DNA of 21,720 nucleotides from an uncultured Candidatus Saccharibacteria bacterium (GTDB lineage Bacteria; Patescibacteriota; Saccharimonadia; Saccharimonadales; Saccharimonadaceae). The notes under the pieces are model-generated. The model ran no database searches and was not told where the DNA came from. It was given only the letters and a program-made list of their open reading frames with translations. Below, piece after piece: positions 1 through 7,470 of the stretch (its first letter is position 1; each line of letters begins with the position of its first letter). Both the position numbers and the translations under genes were made by a program. The stretch lies in assembly GCA_938017675.1 (NCBI GenBank), contig CALIJB010000027.1, forward strand, positions 1 to 21,720, given 5' to 3'.

Positions 1-776
1 AAATCAACATTCTTGCGTTTCAGCGGTTCAAAGCTACCATCGTCCAGCCGGCGATACTGCATAAACACTTGGTTGCCAATTTCCATAAATCGGCCGCTAT
101 CGCTAGCCGGATGCGCCTGTCCAAAGCTGACATCGTGATGCTGCTCGCCAAAATCATAAAACACCTCGCTATCCGGCCCGCATGGATCGCCGATCGGCGT
201 ACTATCAATGCCGCCGCCGCGGCTCCACCAGTTCTCTTTATCGTTGTAAAAGAAAATCCGGCCGCCCTGCATACCCAGCTTATCGCCATTTTCAGCGCTA
301 TCCAGCTCGACGATTTTAGCTTCAATACCCTTTTTGGCAAAAACTTCTTGCCAAATTTGCGCTGCTTCATCGTCGCGCGGAATGTTATTTTTCTCATCGC
401 CAATAAAACAGCTAACGTAGATTTTGTGCGGATCTAGCCCAACTATTTCTGTCAAAAATTCGAAAAACCACTCAATCTGCTGACGTTTGAAGTATTCGCC
501 CATACTCCAATTACCCAGCATCTCAAAGAACGTCGTGTGGCGATTATCACCAACATCCTCAATATCCTGCGCCCGCAAACATGTCTGGCTATCAGCCAAT
601 TTAGTGCCTTGCGGATGATCCTGGCCCAGCAAATACGGCAGCAACGGCTGCATGCCCGAGCCGGTAAATAACGTCGTCGGGTCATTGTGTAGCATCAGCG
701 GCGCCCGCTCAATAATAGCGTGACCGTTCCTTTGACAAAATTCGAGATATTTCTGGCGGATTTCTTGTGTGTTCAT
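1..776 (-). CDS. alaS: Alanyl-tRNA synthetase, N-terminal part (runs off the window)
   Basis: Charges tRNA-Ala with alanine in the cytoplasm. The reading frame is open from ATG at 776 to the window edge, giving 258 codons of the class II catalytic domain. Recognisable pieces are the N-terminal EIRQKYLEF and GHAIIERAPL, the motif 1-2 region DPTTLFTGSGMQ, and the very conserved HTTFFEMLGNWSMGEYF, followed by WWSRGGG and the DPCGPDSEVFYDFG block. The variant CLRAQDIEDVGDNRH, in place of the common KHNDLENVG form, is what I recall from CPR-type enzymes. The editing and C-terminal domains lie outside the window. The start fits a strong -10 box 7 nt upstream (see promoter). Identity is very secure; the downstream extent is unknown. 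Confidence 0.95.
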   Translation of the reverse strand, partial: MNTQEIRQKYLEFCQRNGHAIIERAPLMLHNDPTTLFTGSGMQPLLPYLLGQDHPQGTKLADSQTCLRAQDIEDVGDNRHTTFFEMLGNWSMGEYFKRQQIEWFFEFLTEIVGLDPHKIYVSCFIGDEKNNIPRDDEAAQIWQEVFAKKGIEAKIVELDSAENGDKLGMQGGRIFFYNDKENWWSRGGGIDSTPIGDPCGPDSEVFYDFGEQHHDVSFGQAHPASDSGRFMEIGNQVFMQYRRLDDGSFEPLKRKNVD

Positions 777-783
777 AGAGGTA

Positions 784-813
784 ATTATAGCACGAAAACC
801 ACCTGATTAGCGA
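784..813 (-). promoter_or_regulatory. Promoter of alaS, predicted leaderless
   Basis: On the minus strand a perfect TATAAT lies at 784-789, preceded by TGC, which makes an extended -10. A weak -35 (TCGCTA, 808-813) sits 18 nt upstream. The hexamer ends 7 nt before the ATG at 776, so transcription would begin at about 777 and leave a leader of 0-1 nt. There is no room for a Shine-Dalgarno sequence. Confidence 0.7.
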
Positions 814-848
814 CCAACAGCCCGCCATCTCTACGACAAACTAAAGGC

Positions 849-1349
849 CTAAAGGACACAGCTCTTAATATATGTCATAATCTCAGCAAAATTAGCAAAA
901 TCATGATGATAGTCTTGTACTTTATCAAATTCTACAAACTCCCTGGCCGACGATTCGTGCGAAGCTACAAAATCATCTATTCGTTTTACATCAGCCAGAA
1001 AAAGCAGCTGATATGCCCTATCAGGGTATCTATAGTTATATTTAGAATGAAATAGCTTTTCAATATGCCAAGCACCAATCAATTTTAGAGAATTTAGTTC
1101 AACGGATGTTTCCTCGTACACTTCGCGTCGCGCACAATCTTCTGGCGTTTCTCCTAATTCCATACGACCACCTGGCAAACCCCAGCCACGCGGTGGCTTG
1201 GCTAAAAGTATTTTATTTTCATGAACTACACAAACCATACACGATGTCACAAGCGAAAAGTCAGGAATGGTTTCACACGGATAAAATTGAGACTTTGTTG
1301 ATTTGTCTTTACCCCAGAAAACAACTGGAAAGCTATTATCAATTTTCAT
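849..1349 (-). CDS. Nudix hydrolase, single domain
   Basis: A 166-residue protein that should hydrolyse a nucleoside diphosphate linked to another group; the substrate cannot be told from sequence. The Nudix box runs from G61 to V83: G61, E67, R75-E76, E79-E80 are all present, so the metal site is intact. The usual glycine near the end of the box (GxxxxxE...EExG) is a serine here (S82). Upstream comes the usual strand with WGLPGG (56-61). The gene stands alone between alaS and mnmA, 46 nt from the mnmA stop. The ATG at 1349 is the only sensible start. The family is certain; the role (house-cleaning of damaged nucleotides, or an mRNA cap or sugar-nucleotide substrate) is open. Confidence 0.9.
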   Translation of the reverse strand: MKIDNSFPVVFWGKDKSTKSQFYPCETIPDFSLVTSCMVCVVHENKILLAKPPRGWGLPGGRMELGETPEDCARREVYEETSVELNSLKLIGAWHIEKLFHSKYNYRYPDRAYQLLFLADVKRIDDFVASHESSAREFVEFDKVQDYHHDFANFAEIMTYIKSCVL

Positions 1350-1355
1350 TTAGTA

Positions 1356-1361
1356 TAAATA
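1356..1361 (-). promoter_or_regulatory. Possible -10 box of the Nudix gene
   Basis: TATTTA at 1356-1361 on the minus strand ends 6 nt before the ATG and would start the transcript at the ATG itself. It is weaker than the other boxes in the window. An alternative is TGATAAAAT a little further upstream, giving a short leader that contains GAAGG. I cannot decide between them. Confidence 0.3.
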
Positions 1362-1395
1362 CCTTCGCATATTTTATCAGAACATTTGGCATTCC

Positions 1396-2448
1396 TTATA
1401 TATCCGACATTATTCCGCCACCCAAGCACTCTTCACCGCGATAGACCACCGCCGACTGGCCAGGCGCCACGGCTCGTTCGGCAGACTCTAGATGTAGCGT
1501 GTCGGCACTATATATAGCGTTAATGAGCGCCCCGCGGTGGCGCAATCGGACCTGTATTCGCGCACCTTCAGTCAAAGGTTGATTAATCCAGTGAATATCT
1601 GTCAGCTTAATCTCGGTTCGCCATATGTGTTCGTCGTTGATATTACGGCTAACGTAAACTTCATTCTTATCCATATTTTTGCCAACCACATAATACGGCA
1701 ACCCGCCGCCAACATCCAGACCATGTCTTTGACCAAGTGTATAAAAAATTGCGCCGTCATGCCGGCCAAGCACCCGGCCCGACTCTTTGTCAATAATATC
1801 GCCCGGGCGCGTCGTAATATACTGGCTAAGAAATTCGCGCATGCCAACATTGCCGACGAAACACACACCCATAGATTCTTTTTTGCGAGCTGTCCATAGG
1901 CCGCGATCTTTAGCAATTTGACGCACTTCAGGTTTGGTCAGATTTCCTAATGGAAACACGGTTTTAGCCAATGCCTCAGACGTCACGCGATATAAAAAAT
2001 AAGTTTGATCTTTGTCGTCGTCGCGAGCACGAAGCAAGCGTGCAGTATCTGCTAAACGTTCAACCCGCGCATAATGACCAGTTGCGATATAGTCCGCCCC
2101 CGCCGCCAGCGAAGTTTCTAAAAATAGTTTAAACTTAACTTCTTGATTGCACATGATATCTGGATTCGGTGTTCTACCAGCACGATATTCGTCAAGCATG
2201 TAATCAACAACTTTTTGGCGATACTGTGTTTCGAAATCAAATACTTTAAAATCAATTCCTAATTGCACTGCCACCCGCTTGGCATCAGCCAGGTCCTCAG
2301 CCCACGGACACTGCATACCGGGTAAATCTTGACTCCAGTTTTTCATATAAACGCCAGTAACATCATAATCTTGGTCAAGCGATAATGCTGCCGCGACACT
2401 GCTATCGACGCCGCCACTCATACCAACATAAACACGCGGTCTGGTCAT
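1396..2448 (-). CDS. mnmA: tRNA-specific 2-thiouridylase MnmA
   Basis: Adenylates and thiolates the wobble uridine (U34) of tRNA-Lys, -Glu and -Gln. The 350-residue protein starts MTRPRVYVGMSGGVDSS, with the PP-loop ATP-binding motif at 11-17. The two catalytic cysteines of the family are in place: C100 in NPDIMCNQEVKF and C196 in SMGVCFVGN. The C-terminal barrel ends in GEECLGGGIM. A longer frame reaches back to 2532 but overlaps the upstream gene and adds non-homologous sequence. The ATG at 2448 shares a 4-nt ATGA overlap with that gene's stop and gives the family N-terminus. It is the last gene of the cysteine desulfurase-DUF218-mnmA operon, so the desulfurase is the likely sulfur donor, as with YrvO-MnmA in Bacillus subtilis. 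Confidence 0.96.
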   Translation of the reverse strand: MTRPRVYVGMSGGVDSSVAAALSLDQDYDVTGVYMKNWSQDLPGMQCPWAEDLADAKRVAVQLGIDFKVFDFETQYRQKVVDYMLDEYRAGRTPNPDIMCNQEVKFKLFLETSLAAGADYIATGHYARVERLADTARLLRARDDDKDQTYFLYRVTSEALAKTVFPLGNLTKPEVRQIAKDRGLWTARKKESMGVCFVGNVGMREFLSQYITTRPGDIIDKESGRVLGRHDGAIFYTLGQRHGLDVGGGLPYYVVGKNMDKNEVYVSRNINDEHIWRTEIKLTDIHWINQPLTEGARIQVRLRHRGALINAIYSADTLHLESAERAVAPGQSAVVYRGEECLGGGIMSDI

Positions 2449-3050
2449 TCCGTTGCAACTCCCATAATCTTTACCAGCTCTTGCAACGCCAGTTGCCAGC
2501 CTATAACAGTTGTCCACCACATATTCGACCATTGATTATCTGTAACTACTGGATGGCTACGCGTTAGTATGTTTGGCGCTGCTTTAGTAAATTCAATTGA
2601 AACTCGCCGCGAGTGGTAAGCGCTTGTCACCAAAATTACCGATGATATCTGCTTTTGTTTGAGTAGTCTGACAGTTTGTTCGGCGTTCTCGGCAGTCGTT
2701 TCGCTGGTTTCCTCTATCAGAATATCACTAGCCGGTACGCCTGCAACGATAGCTTGTCTCTTCATTGCTCGAGCATTACTCGGGCCAGTTTTATCAGCTG
2801 CCGCACCAGAGAAAACTAATTTGTGCGCCCAGTTATTCTTGTACAATTGCACTGCTTCAGCAGTACGAGCGCTAGTATCGCCGCCACTCACCGCTACGAT
2901 CGCATCGGCTGCCGCGCACTGTTGGCGGGCTGCATCTGGAATATCGCCACAGCCTTGCAAATCGTTCTTTGATAAAAACAAAGTAATACCGATGATTATT
3001 GCAGCCGAAACAATGGCCAGCGTAACGATAGCTATTAAAAATCTTTTCAC
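2445..3050 (-). CDS. DUF218 (YdcF/SanA-type) membrane-anchored protein
   Basis: A 201-residue protein with one N-terminal membrane segment (about 4-26) followed by a DUF218 domain outside the membrane or in the periplasm-like space. Typical family features are AIVAVSGGD near 51-58, the R-T-AEA stretch after it, EETSETTAEN (about 127-136) and the LVTSAYHSRR block (about 150-159). Members are linked to envelope functions (SanA, ElyC, YdcF), but the reaction is not established. The start is GTG at 3050, which overlaps the desulfurase stop by 4 nt (GTGA). Its stop overlaps mnmA by 4 nt, so all three genes look translationally coupled. Why an envelope protein sits between two thiolation genes is unclear. 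The cysteines C34 and C45 follow the membrane segment. Confidence 0.8.
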   Translation of the reverse strand: MKRFLIAIVTLAIVSAAIIIGITLFLSKNDLQGCGDIPDAARQQCAAADAIVAVSGGDTSARTAEAVQLYKNNWAHKLVFSGAAADKTGPSNARAMKRQAIVAGVPASDILIEETSETTAENAEQTVRLLKQKQISSVILVTSAYHSRRVSIEFTKAAPNILTRSHPVVTDNQWSNMWWTTVIGWQLALQELVKIMGVATE

Positions 3051-4195
3051 GCTAACCTGGCCTTTTCTGTATTAATCGCAGCGATAATTTCTCGGGCAGC
3101 CGCCGTGCACGTTTCAGAATCCGATAAGCGACCCAGTGTCAGACGCAAGCTGCCGTCTGCCACCTCTGGCGCCAAGCCAATCGCTTCTAGCACATGCGAA
3201 CGCGTCCCGGAATTCGCGGCGCAAGCACTGCCAGTCGCTACCAGCACCCCTTTTCGCTCTAGCATAAAAACTAGCCGTTCGGCATCAATTCCGGGGAATG
3301 ATATATGCAAATGACTTGCTAAGCGATGTTTTTGATCGCCGGAGACAATCGCCCACGGAAAAGCTTCTGTCAGCTGATTTTGCAGCTGGTCGCGCAACTG
3401 GCGCAAGCGCTTATTCTCAGGATTACGATGTTGCTGCGCTAATTCTAACGCTACTGCAAAACCAATGGCGCCCGCAACATTTTCGGTACCGCTGCGCAAG
3501 CCCCGCTCTTGCCCGCCGCCGCGAACTAGCGGCCGCAAGCGTATCATCCGATTATACCAAAGCAAACCAACTTGTTTCGGGCCATAGATCTTACCAGCAT
3601 TTAGCGTCAGCGCATCAACGCCTAGCCGCGCTACATTGATGTCAATCTGCCCAGCCCCTTGCGAAGCATCAGTGTGCAGATAAATTGGCGTCAGCTCACC
3701 CGCTTCAAACCGGCGGCGACGCTCAGTACGGACAACTTCAGCAATGTCGCGTAGCGGTTGAATGGTACCAAGTTCGTGGTTAGCGATAGCGATAGTTATT
3801 AGCTGTGTATCTGGCCTAATAGCTGCTTGAATATCGCGCGGCACGATATTGCCTTTTTTAGATGGAGCCACCAGCGTTATATTATCACCAAGCGCTTTCA
3901 GTACTGCATCATGCTCAATGGTACTTGATACGATATGTCCGTCAACGCTATTTATCATCAAATTAATAGACTCGGTAGCGCCAGCCGTCATAACCAGCTC
4001 GCTAGCCTGCCCGCCAAGACAAACCGCCAAACGATGCTTAGCTTCGTTATAAGCGCGCTTGACTTCCACCGCTGGAGCATACGGCGCCGAAGGATTATAA
4101 AACATCTCAGAGAAATACGGCTGCATCGCCGCCAAAACGCGCTCGTCTAGAGGCGTGGCAGCAGCATGGTCGAGATAGATTATCGATGATTTCAC
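3047..4195 (-). CDS. Cysteine desulfurase, NifS/IscS family
   Basis: PLP enzyme that takes sulfur from cysteine as an enzyme-bound persulfide. The 382-residue chain opens with YLDHAAATPLD. Visible active-site parts are H95 (IEHDAV), D176 (HTDASQG), the Schiff-base lysine K202 in NAGKIYGPK, RSGTEN (235-240 region) and the catalytic C325 in TGSACAANSG. The residue before the lysine is glycine, where most relatives have histidine. The short linker around C325 fits the NifS-like (group II/YrvO-type) pattern poorly resolved by eye. The start is GTG at 4195 with TATAAT 7 nt upstream. It leads an operon with DUF218 and mnmA, so its main client is probably tRNA thiolation; no scaffold gene such as iscU is in the window. 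Confidence 0.93.
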   Translation of the reverse strand: MKSSIIYLDHAAATPLDERVLAAMQPYFSEMFYNPSAPYAPAVEVKRAYNEAKHRLAVCLGGQASELVMTAGATESINLMINSVDGHIVSSTIEHDAVLKALGDNITLVAPSKKGNIVPRDIQAAIRPDTQLITIAIANHELGTIQPLRDIAEVVRTERRRRFEAGELTPIYLHTDASQGAGQIDINVARLGVDALTLNAGKIYGPKQVGLLWYNRMIRLRPLVRGGGQERGLRSGTENVAGAIGFAVALELAQQHRNPENKRLRQLRDQLQNQLTEAFPWAIVSGDQKHRLASHLHISFPGIDAERLVFMLERKGVLVATGSACAANSGTRSHVLEAIGLAPEVADGSLRLTLGRLSDSETCTAAAREIIAAINTEKARLA

Positions 4196-4202
4196 GCTTT
4201 CT

Positions 4203-4208
4203 ATTATA
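4203..4208 (-). promoter_or_regulatory. Promoter of the desulfurase-mnmA operon, predicted leaderless
   Basis: Extended -10 TGG-TATAAT with the hexamer at 4203-4208. It overlaps the TAA stop of the upstream gene (4204-4206). No good -35 is seen. The hexamer ends 7 nt before the GTG at 4195, which predicts a start at 4195-4196 and no leader. Confidence 0.7.
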
Positions 4209-4638
4209 CCAATTTTTCGCCGGTCTCGGGATCTCGCTTGTAAACTTGGCGGGCAACTTGCTCATAATACATTTGCGTAGCGATACTAAAATTACGCAAT
4301 TCATCACCCTCGAGGTATGAATAACGCGGACCAGGTTGAGTTTTTAAGATGCCTCGATCGGTTACTTCATATTTGATAGTGTGTGTTTTAAGTTTGTGCT
4401 TAGCATCAATCCATTCCTCATGCCACATCCATGTTTTTTCGTCCAGGCAAAAGAATTCGCGGCGATGGCCCTTCGGGATCTCTCCAAAAAGCTCCGAGCC
4501 AATTTCACTTTCTAGTGCCAGTAGTTCGCGCTCGCTCAGTTTTTTAAGCGGACGTTTTTTGCGGAGTTTCGGCAAACCGAGCGATAAGTCATCGCCGACA
4601 AAAAGTTTGAGAGTTTTTGTGAGCACACGCTTGACCAT
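4204..4638 (-). CDS. Hypothetical protein, 144 residues
   Basis: I do not recognise this family. The protein is soluble-looking and highly charged, with a basic N-terminal half (KLRKKRPLKKLSERELL, about 25-41) followed by an ESEIGSELFGEIPKGHRREFFCLDEKTW segment and a predicted mixed alpha/beta C-terminal half rich in aromatic residues (WMWHEEW at about 70-76). It has no signal peptide or membrane segment. It starts 3 nt after the stop of the 110-residue gene and ends on the promoter of the desulfurase operon, so it is the last gene of the metG-tatD unit. The string TWMWHEEWID is distinctive enough to use as a search seed. Coding is supported by tight operon packing and consistent strand. Confidence 0.75.
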   Translation of the reverse strand: MVKRVLTKTLKLFVGDDLSLGLPKLRKKRPLKKLSERELLALESEIGSELFGEIPKGHRREFFCLDEKTWMWHEEWIDAKHKLKTHTIKYEVTDRGILKTQPGPRYSYLEGDELRNFSIATQMYYEQVARQVYKRDPETGEKLV

Positions 4639-4641
4639 GAT

Positions 4642-4974
4642 TTATGCAGCTAGACCAAATCCCTCTAGATATTCAGCATAGTCCCCATCATATTTATCTC
4701 GTAAACCAATCACGCGTCGACCAGTGTCAGCAATTTTCTGCTCAGGAGTAAGCGGGTTTTCTTCGTGTTTCGGGCTATTCAATTTTATATAATCAACCCG
4801 GGGCGATTCGGTTGTTTGATTGGCCGACTCAGCTTGTCTACGCGCTAACTCGCCTAAGCGCTCTAACTCGGGATTGCGATAAGAATTGCCATTAGCAGTT
4901 TGTTCATAATTAAAATGACCGGCATTTTCTACCGGTGCATAAGGTTTTACTTTATTATTAAAACTCTCATTCAT
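4642..4974 (-). CDS. Hypothetical small hydrophilic protein, 110 residues
   Basis: Not recognised. A short, strongly hydrophilic protein with many N, E, R and Q residues and no membrane segment; the first half looks disordered. The C-terminal third (EQKIADTGRRVIGLRDKY then DGDYAEYLEGFGLAA) has helix-forming character and is the most likely conserved part. ATG at 4974 is chosen: it overlaps the tatD stop by 8 nt and has a weak GGGA 5-8 nt upstream. A TTG at 4986 would lengthen it by four residues and is less likely. It is packed between tatD and the 144-residue gene, with only 3 nt to the latter, which supports a joint transcript from the metG promoter. Confidence 0.7.
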   Translation of the reverse strand: MNESFNNKVKPYAPVENAGHFNYEQTANGNSYRNPELERLGELARRQAESANQTTESPRVDYIKLNSPKHEENPLTPEQKIADTGRRVIGLRDKYDGDYAEYLEGFGLAA

Positions 4975-5770
4975 AATTAATCCCAAAAATTTGCCGCGCG
5001 TTGCGAGTAGTTACGCTAGCGGCCTCTTCTATAGCAAGGTCACGAGCGCGCGCATGATATTCTGCTACCTGCCTCACATACGCTGGTATATTCACTTTAC
5101 CACGAAATGGCGCTGGCGTCAAGAAAGGTGCGTCAGTTTCAAAAACTAAGCGTTCAAGCGGAATTTGGTTAAACATTTTCTGTTGATTTTTATTTTTAGT
5201 AAAAGTACTTATACCGTTAACACCAACGTATAAACCACGATCCAACCCATGCTGCAAATTTTCCTCAGAGTCGGTAAAGCTATGCAAAATGCCACGCAAA
5301 CCTTTGAATTCATCGAAAATCGGCCAAAAATCCGCCCAGACTGCGCCAACAGCGGCTTTTTCGTCGCGTACATGAAAACTAATCGGCAAATTAAAATCTC
5401 GCGCTACTTCAAGCTGCCGCCGCAAAACGCTCTGTTGTATGTCACGCGGACTATTATCATAAAAATAATCCAAACCAATTTCACCAATGCCGACGATTTC
5501 ATCGCGATTGCCTGCTACCAATTGGCGCAATTCCTCGACGTTATTTGTCGCTGCGTCGTGCGGGTGAATGCCGACAACCGGCCAAGCAAAATCATGCATC
5601 CTAGCAAACTCTAGAGCCTGACGCGAGCTGCGCAAATCCGTACCAACACAAACCATCGCTACGCCATTCTTCACGGATTCCTGGTAAGCCTTCTCGCGCG
5701 CCGAAGCGTCATAGAACTCGCTATCATGAATATGACAATGCGTATCAACTAAGCGAAGCAACGAATTCAT
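4967..5770 (-). CDS. tatD: TatD-family metal-dependent deoxyribonuclease
   Basis: A 267-residue amidohydrolase-type barrel expected to act as a metal-dependent DNase in DNA or RNA quality control. The metal ligands are all visible: H11 and H13 in DTHCHIH, E97 in IGEIGLDY, H133 in SFHVRD, H163 in LHSF and D213 in ETDAPFLTP. Length is normal for the family. It starts 5 nt after the metG stop and overlaps the next gene by 8 nt, so it is the second gene of the metG operon. The metG-tatD pairing is the same as in Bacillus subtilis (metS-yabD) and Mycobacterium tuberculosis. Confidence 0.95.
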   Translation of the reverse strand: MNSLLRLVDTHCHIHDSEFYDASAREKAYQESVKNGVAMVCVGTDLRSSRQALEFARMHDFAWPVVGIHPHDAATNNVEELRQLVAGNRDEIVGIGEIGLDYFYDNSPRDIQQSVLRRQLEVARDFNLPISFHVRDEKAAVGAVWADFWPIFDEFKGLRGILHSFTDSEENLQHGLDRGLYVGVNGISTFTKNKNQQKMFNQIPLERLVFETDAPFLTPAPFRGKVNIPAYVRQVAEYHARARDLAIEEAASVTTRNARQIFGINYE

Positions 5771-5775
5771 CTGGT

Positions 5776-7275
5776 TTATTTCTTCTTACTAGATACCGTT
5801 TGCGAATCGGGCGTATGAATATAGATTTTTGGGAAAAGTGGCGCTGCTTTCTCGGGTACAACTCCTGCCGAAAACATCTTGTGAATAGTGCTAGCGGTCA
5901 CTGGCATAAACGGAGTTAGCAAATCAGCAATTTCCTCAAGCGCACCAACAGCGTAAGATAAAATTTCCGATAAATGCTCGGCAGCATCAGTGTCTTTTTG
6001 GCGCTTCTTGGCAACTTCCCACGGTTTAACATCATCAATATATTGATTAAGTGCTCGCACCTGTTGCCATGCTTCGTCTATTGCTCGATCAAAATCAAGC
6101 GCTTCCATCGCCTGGCGGTATGGCCCCATATCGTGTCCTGGGCGAGGAATCTCGCCAATTACACCCGACTGATAACGCTGAATCATAGCAATAACCCGCT
6201 GCACTAAATTACCGAGATCATTACCCAGCTCCCCGTTATAGGCCTTCTCAAACTTCTCCCAGGTAAAGTCGCCATCATCCTTGGTCGGAATATGCCGCGA
6301 AAAGTAATAGCGAAAAGCGTCAACGCCGTAATCCTTGATAATCTCCATCGGATCGACGACATTACCAACAGTTTTGCTCATCTTAGCACCGCCCACATTA
6401 ACGAAACCGTGTACTAACAGCGTCTTCGGCAGCGGTAGACCAACCCCTAATAGCATTACTGGCCAAATACCGGCATGAAAACGCAGGATATCCTTGCCAA
6501 TCACTTGCACGTCAGCTGGCCAAAAATCTTTCCACTCTGGCTGATCCGGGTAACCTAGCACCGTGATGTAATTAGCTAAGGCGTCCAACCAGACATACAT
6601 CACCTGGCTGTCGTCTCCTGGTACCGGTACTCCCCAGGTCAGGCTCTTGCGCGGCCGGCTAATTGATACGTCGTGCAAACCGTCTTTCATTAATTCCAGA
6701 AACTCTTTTTTGCGAAACTCTGGTACAATTTTCATTCGGCCCGACTCAATTGCTTGGCGGACTTTATCAGTATAGGCGCTCGCTTTCAAATAATAGTTCT
6801 CTTCGCTAACTTGTTGATAAGGCGTTTGGTGGTCAGGACAAACCCCGCCAGTTTCTTGAACTTCCTTATCAGTAAAGAAAGCTTCATGACCCATACAGTA
6901 CCAGCCGTTGTAAGTACTTTTATAAATCAGCCCCGCTTGGTCCAACTGTTTCCAAATATAGCGCACCGCCCCCATATGATGTGAATCAGACGTACGGACA
7001 AAATCAGTATATTCGGCGTGTTCAGCATCCATCAGTATCTTGAAATTTTGATGAGTTTGATCGACATATGCTTGCGGCGTCAGGTTTTGTTCGGCAGCCT
7101 TAGCGGCGATTTTATTACCATGCTCATCAGTGCCAACCTGAAAACGCACTTTCTTGCCTTTCTGTTGTTGATAGCGCGACCAAATATCTGCTAACAAATA
7201 GTCTAGCGCATTACCGATATGCGGCTTGCCATTGACATATGGAATCGCCGTTGTGATATAAAGATTCTTTCCCAT
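5776..7275 (-). CDS. metG: Methionyl-tRNA synthetase
   Basis: Charges tRNA-Met. The 499-residue class I enzyme has the signature HIGN (19-22, usual HIGH) and KMSKT (298-302, usual KMSKS). A zinc-knuckle region is present as C127-x2-H130 and C146-x2-H149 (WYCMGHEAFF and GVCPDHQ). The N-terminal TTAIPYVNGKPH and the WLDALANYIT and HGFVNVGG blocks are typical of the shorter bacterial/organellar form. The C-terminal EMAP-like tRNA-binding domain is absent; the protein ends in a basic SSKKK tail after the anticodon-binding helices. Start ATG at 7275, with a TATACT box ending 8 nt upstream. First gene of an operon with tatD and two small genes. Confidence 0.96.
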   Translation of the reverse strand: MGKNLYITTAIPYVNGKPHIGNALDYLLADIWSRYQQQKGKKVRFQVGTDEHGNKIAAKAAEQNLTPQAYVDQTHQNFKILMDAEHAEYTDFVRTSDSHHMGAVRYIWKQLDQAGLIYKSTYNGWYCMGHEAFFTDKEVQETGGVCPDHQTPYQQVSEENYYLKASAYTDKVRQAIESGRMKIVPEFRKKEFLELMKDGLHDVSISRPRKSLTWGVPVPGDDSQVMYVWLDALANYITVLGYPDQPEWKDFWPADVQVIGKDILRFHAGIWPVMLLGVGLPLPKTLLVHGFVNVGGAKMSKTVGNVVDPMEIIKDYGVDAFRYYFSRHIPTKDDGDFTWEKFEKAYNGELGNDLGNLVQRVIAMIQRYQSGVIGEIPRPGHDMGPYRQAMEALDFDRAIDEAWQQVRALNQYIDDVKPWEVAKKRQKDTDAAEHLSEILSYAVGALEEIADLLTPFMPVTASTIHKMFSAGVVPEKAAPLFPKIYIHTPDSQTVSSKKK

Positions 7276-7283
7276 TGCTTCTA

Positions 7284-7289
7284 AGTATA
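7284..7289 (-). promoter_or_regulatory. Promoter of the metG operon, predicted leaderless
   Basis: Extended -10 TGA-TATACT with the hexamer at 7284-7289 and no clear -35. It ends 8 nt before the metG ATG, predicting a transcript start at 7276-7277. The 180 nt between this box and the upstream adhesin gene hold only a weak 4-bp hairpin (near 7396-7410) and no convincing terminator or gene. Confidence 0.65.
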
Positions 7290-7470
7290 TCAGAGGCGAC
7301 AGAAGTTTACTAGCACATTATCACCCCGCAACACAAGCCTGACCAGCAACAACTGAACCTACACCTTAAACTAATTCTCGTCTTTGATATTTCCTGGTTC
7401 GATACCAGTTTCCTGTAAATAGTAGAGAAGTTATCTTTTCACTTTCCCTGCCTATATTACGGACGTTCGC

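Noticed and set aside
841..856. Short direct repeat (CTAAAGGC / CTAAAGGA) at the end of the Nudix gene
   Set aside because: Eight-base units occurring once each are within chance and have no further copies nearby.
2449..2532. N-terminal extension of the mnmA frame by 28 residues
   Set aside because: It lies inside the DUF218 gene, gives no family-like sequence, and the ATG at 2448 forms the ATGA overlap and starts directly at the PP-loop strand.
7396..7411. GGTTCGATACC on the plus strand, like a tRNA T loop
   Set aside because: Only a 4-bp stem forms, the fifth pair is C-T, and no matching acceptor, D or anticodon arm is found upstream. Probably chance.
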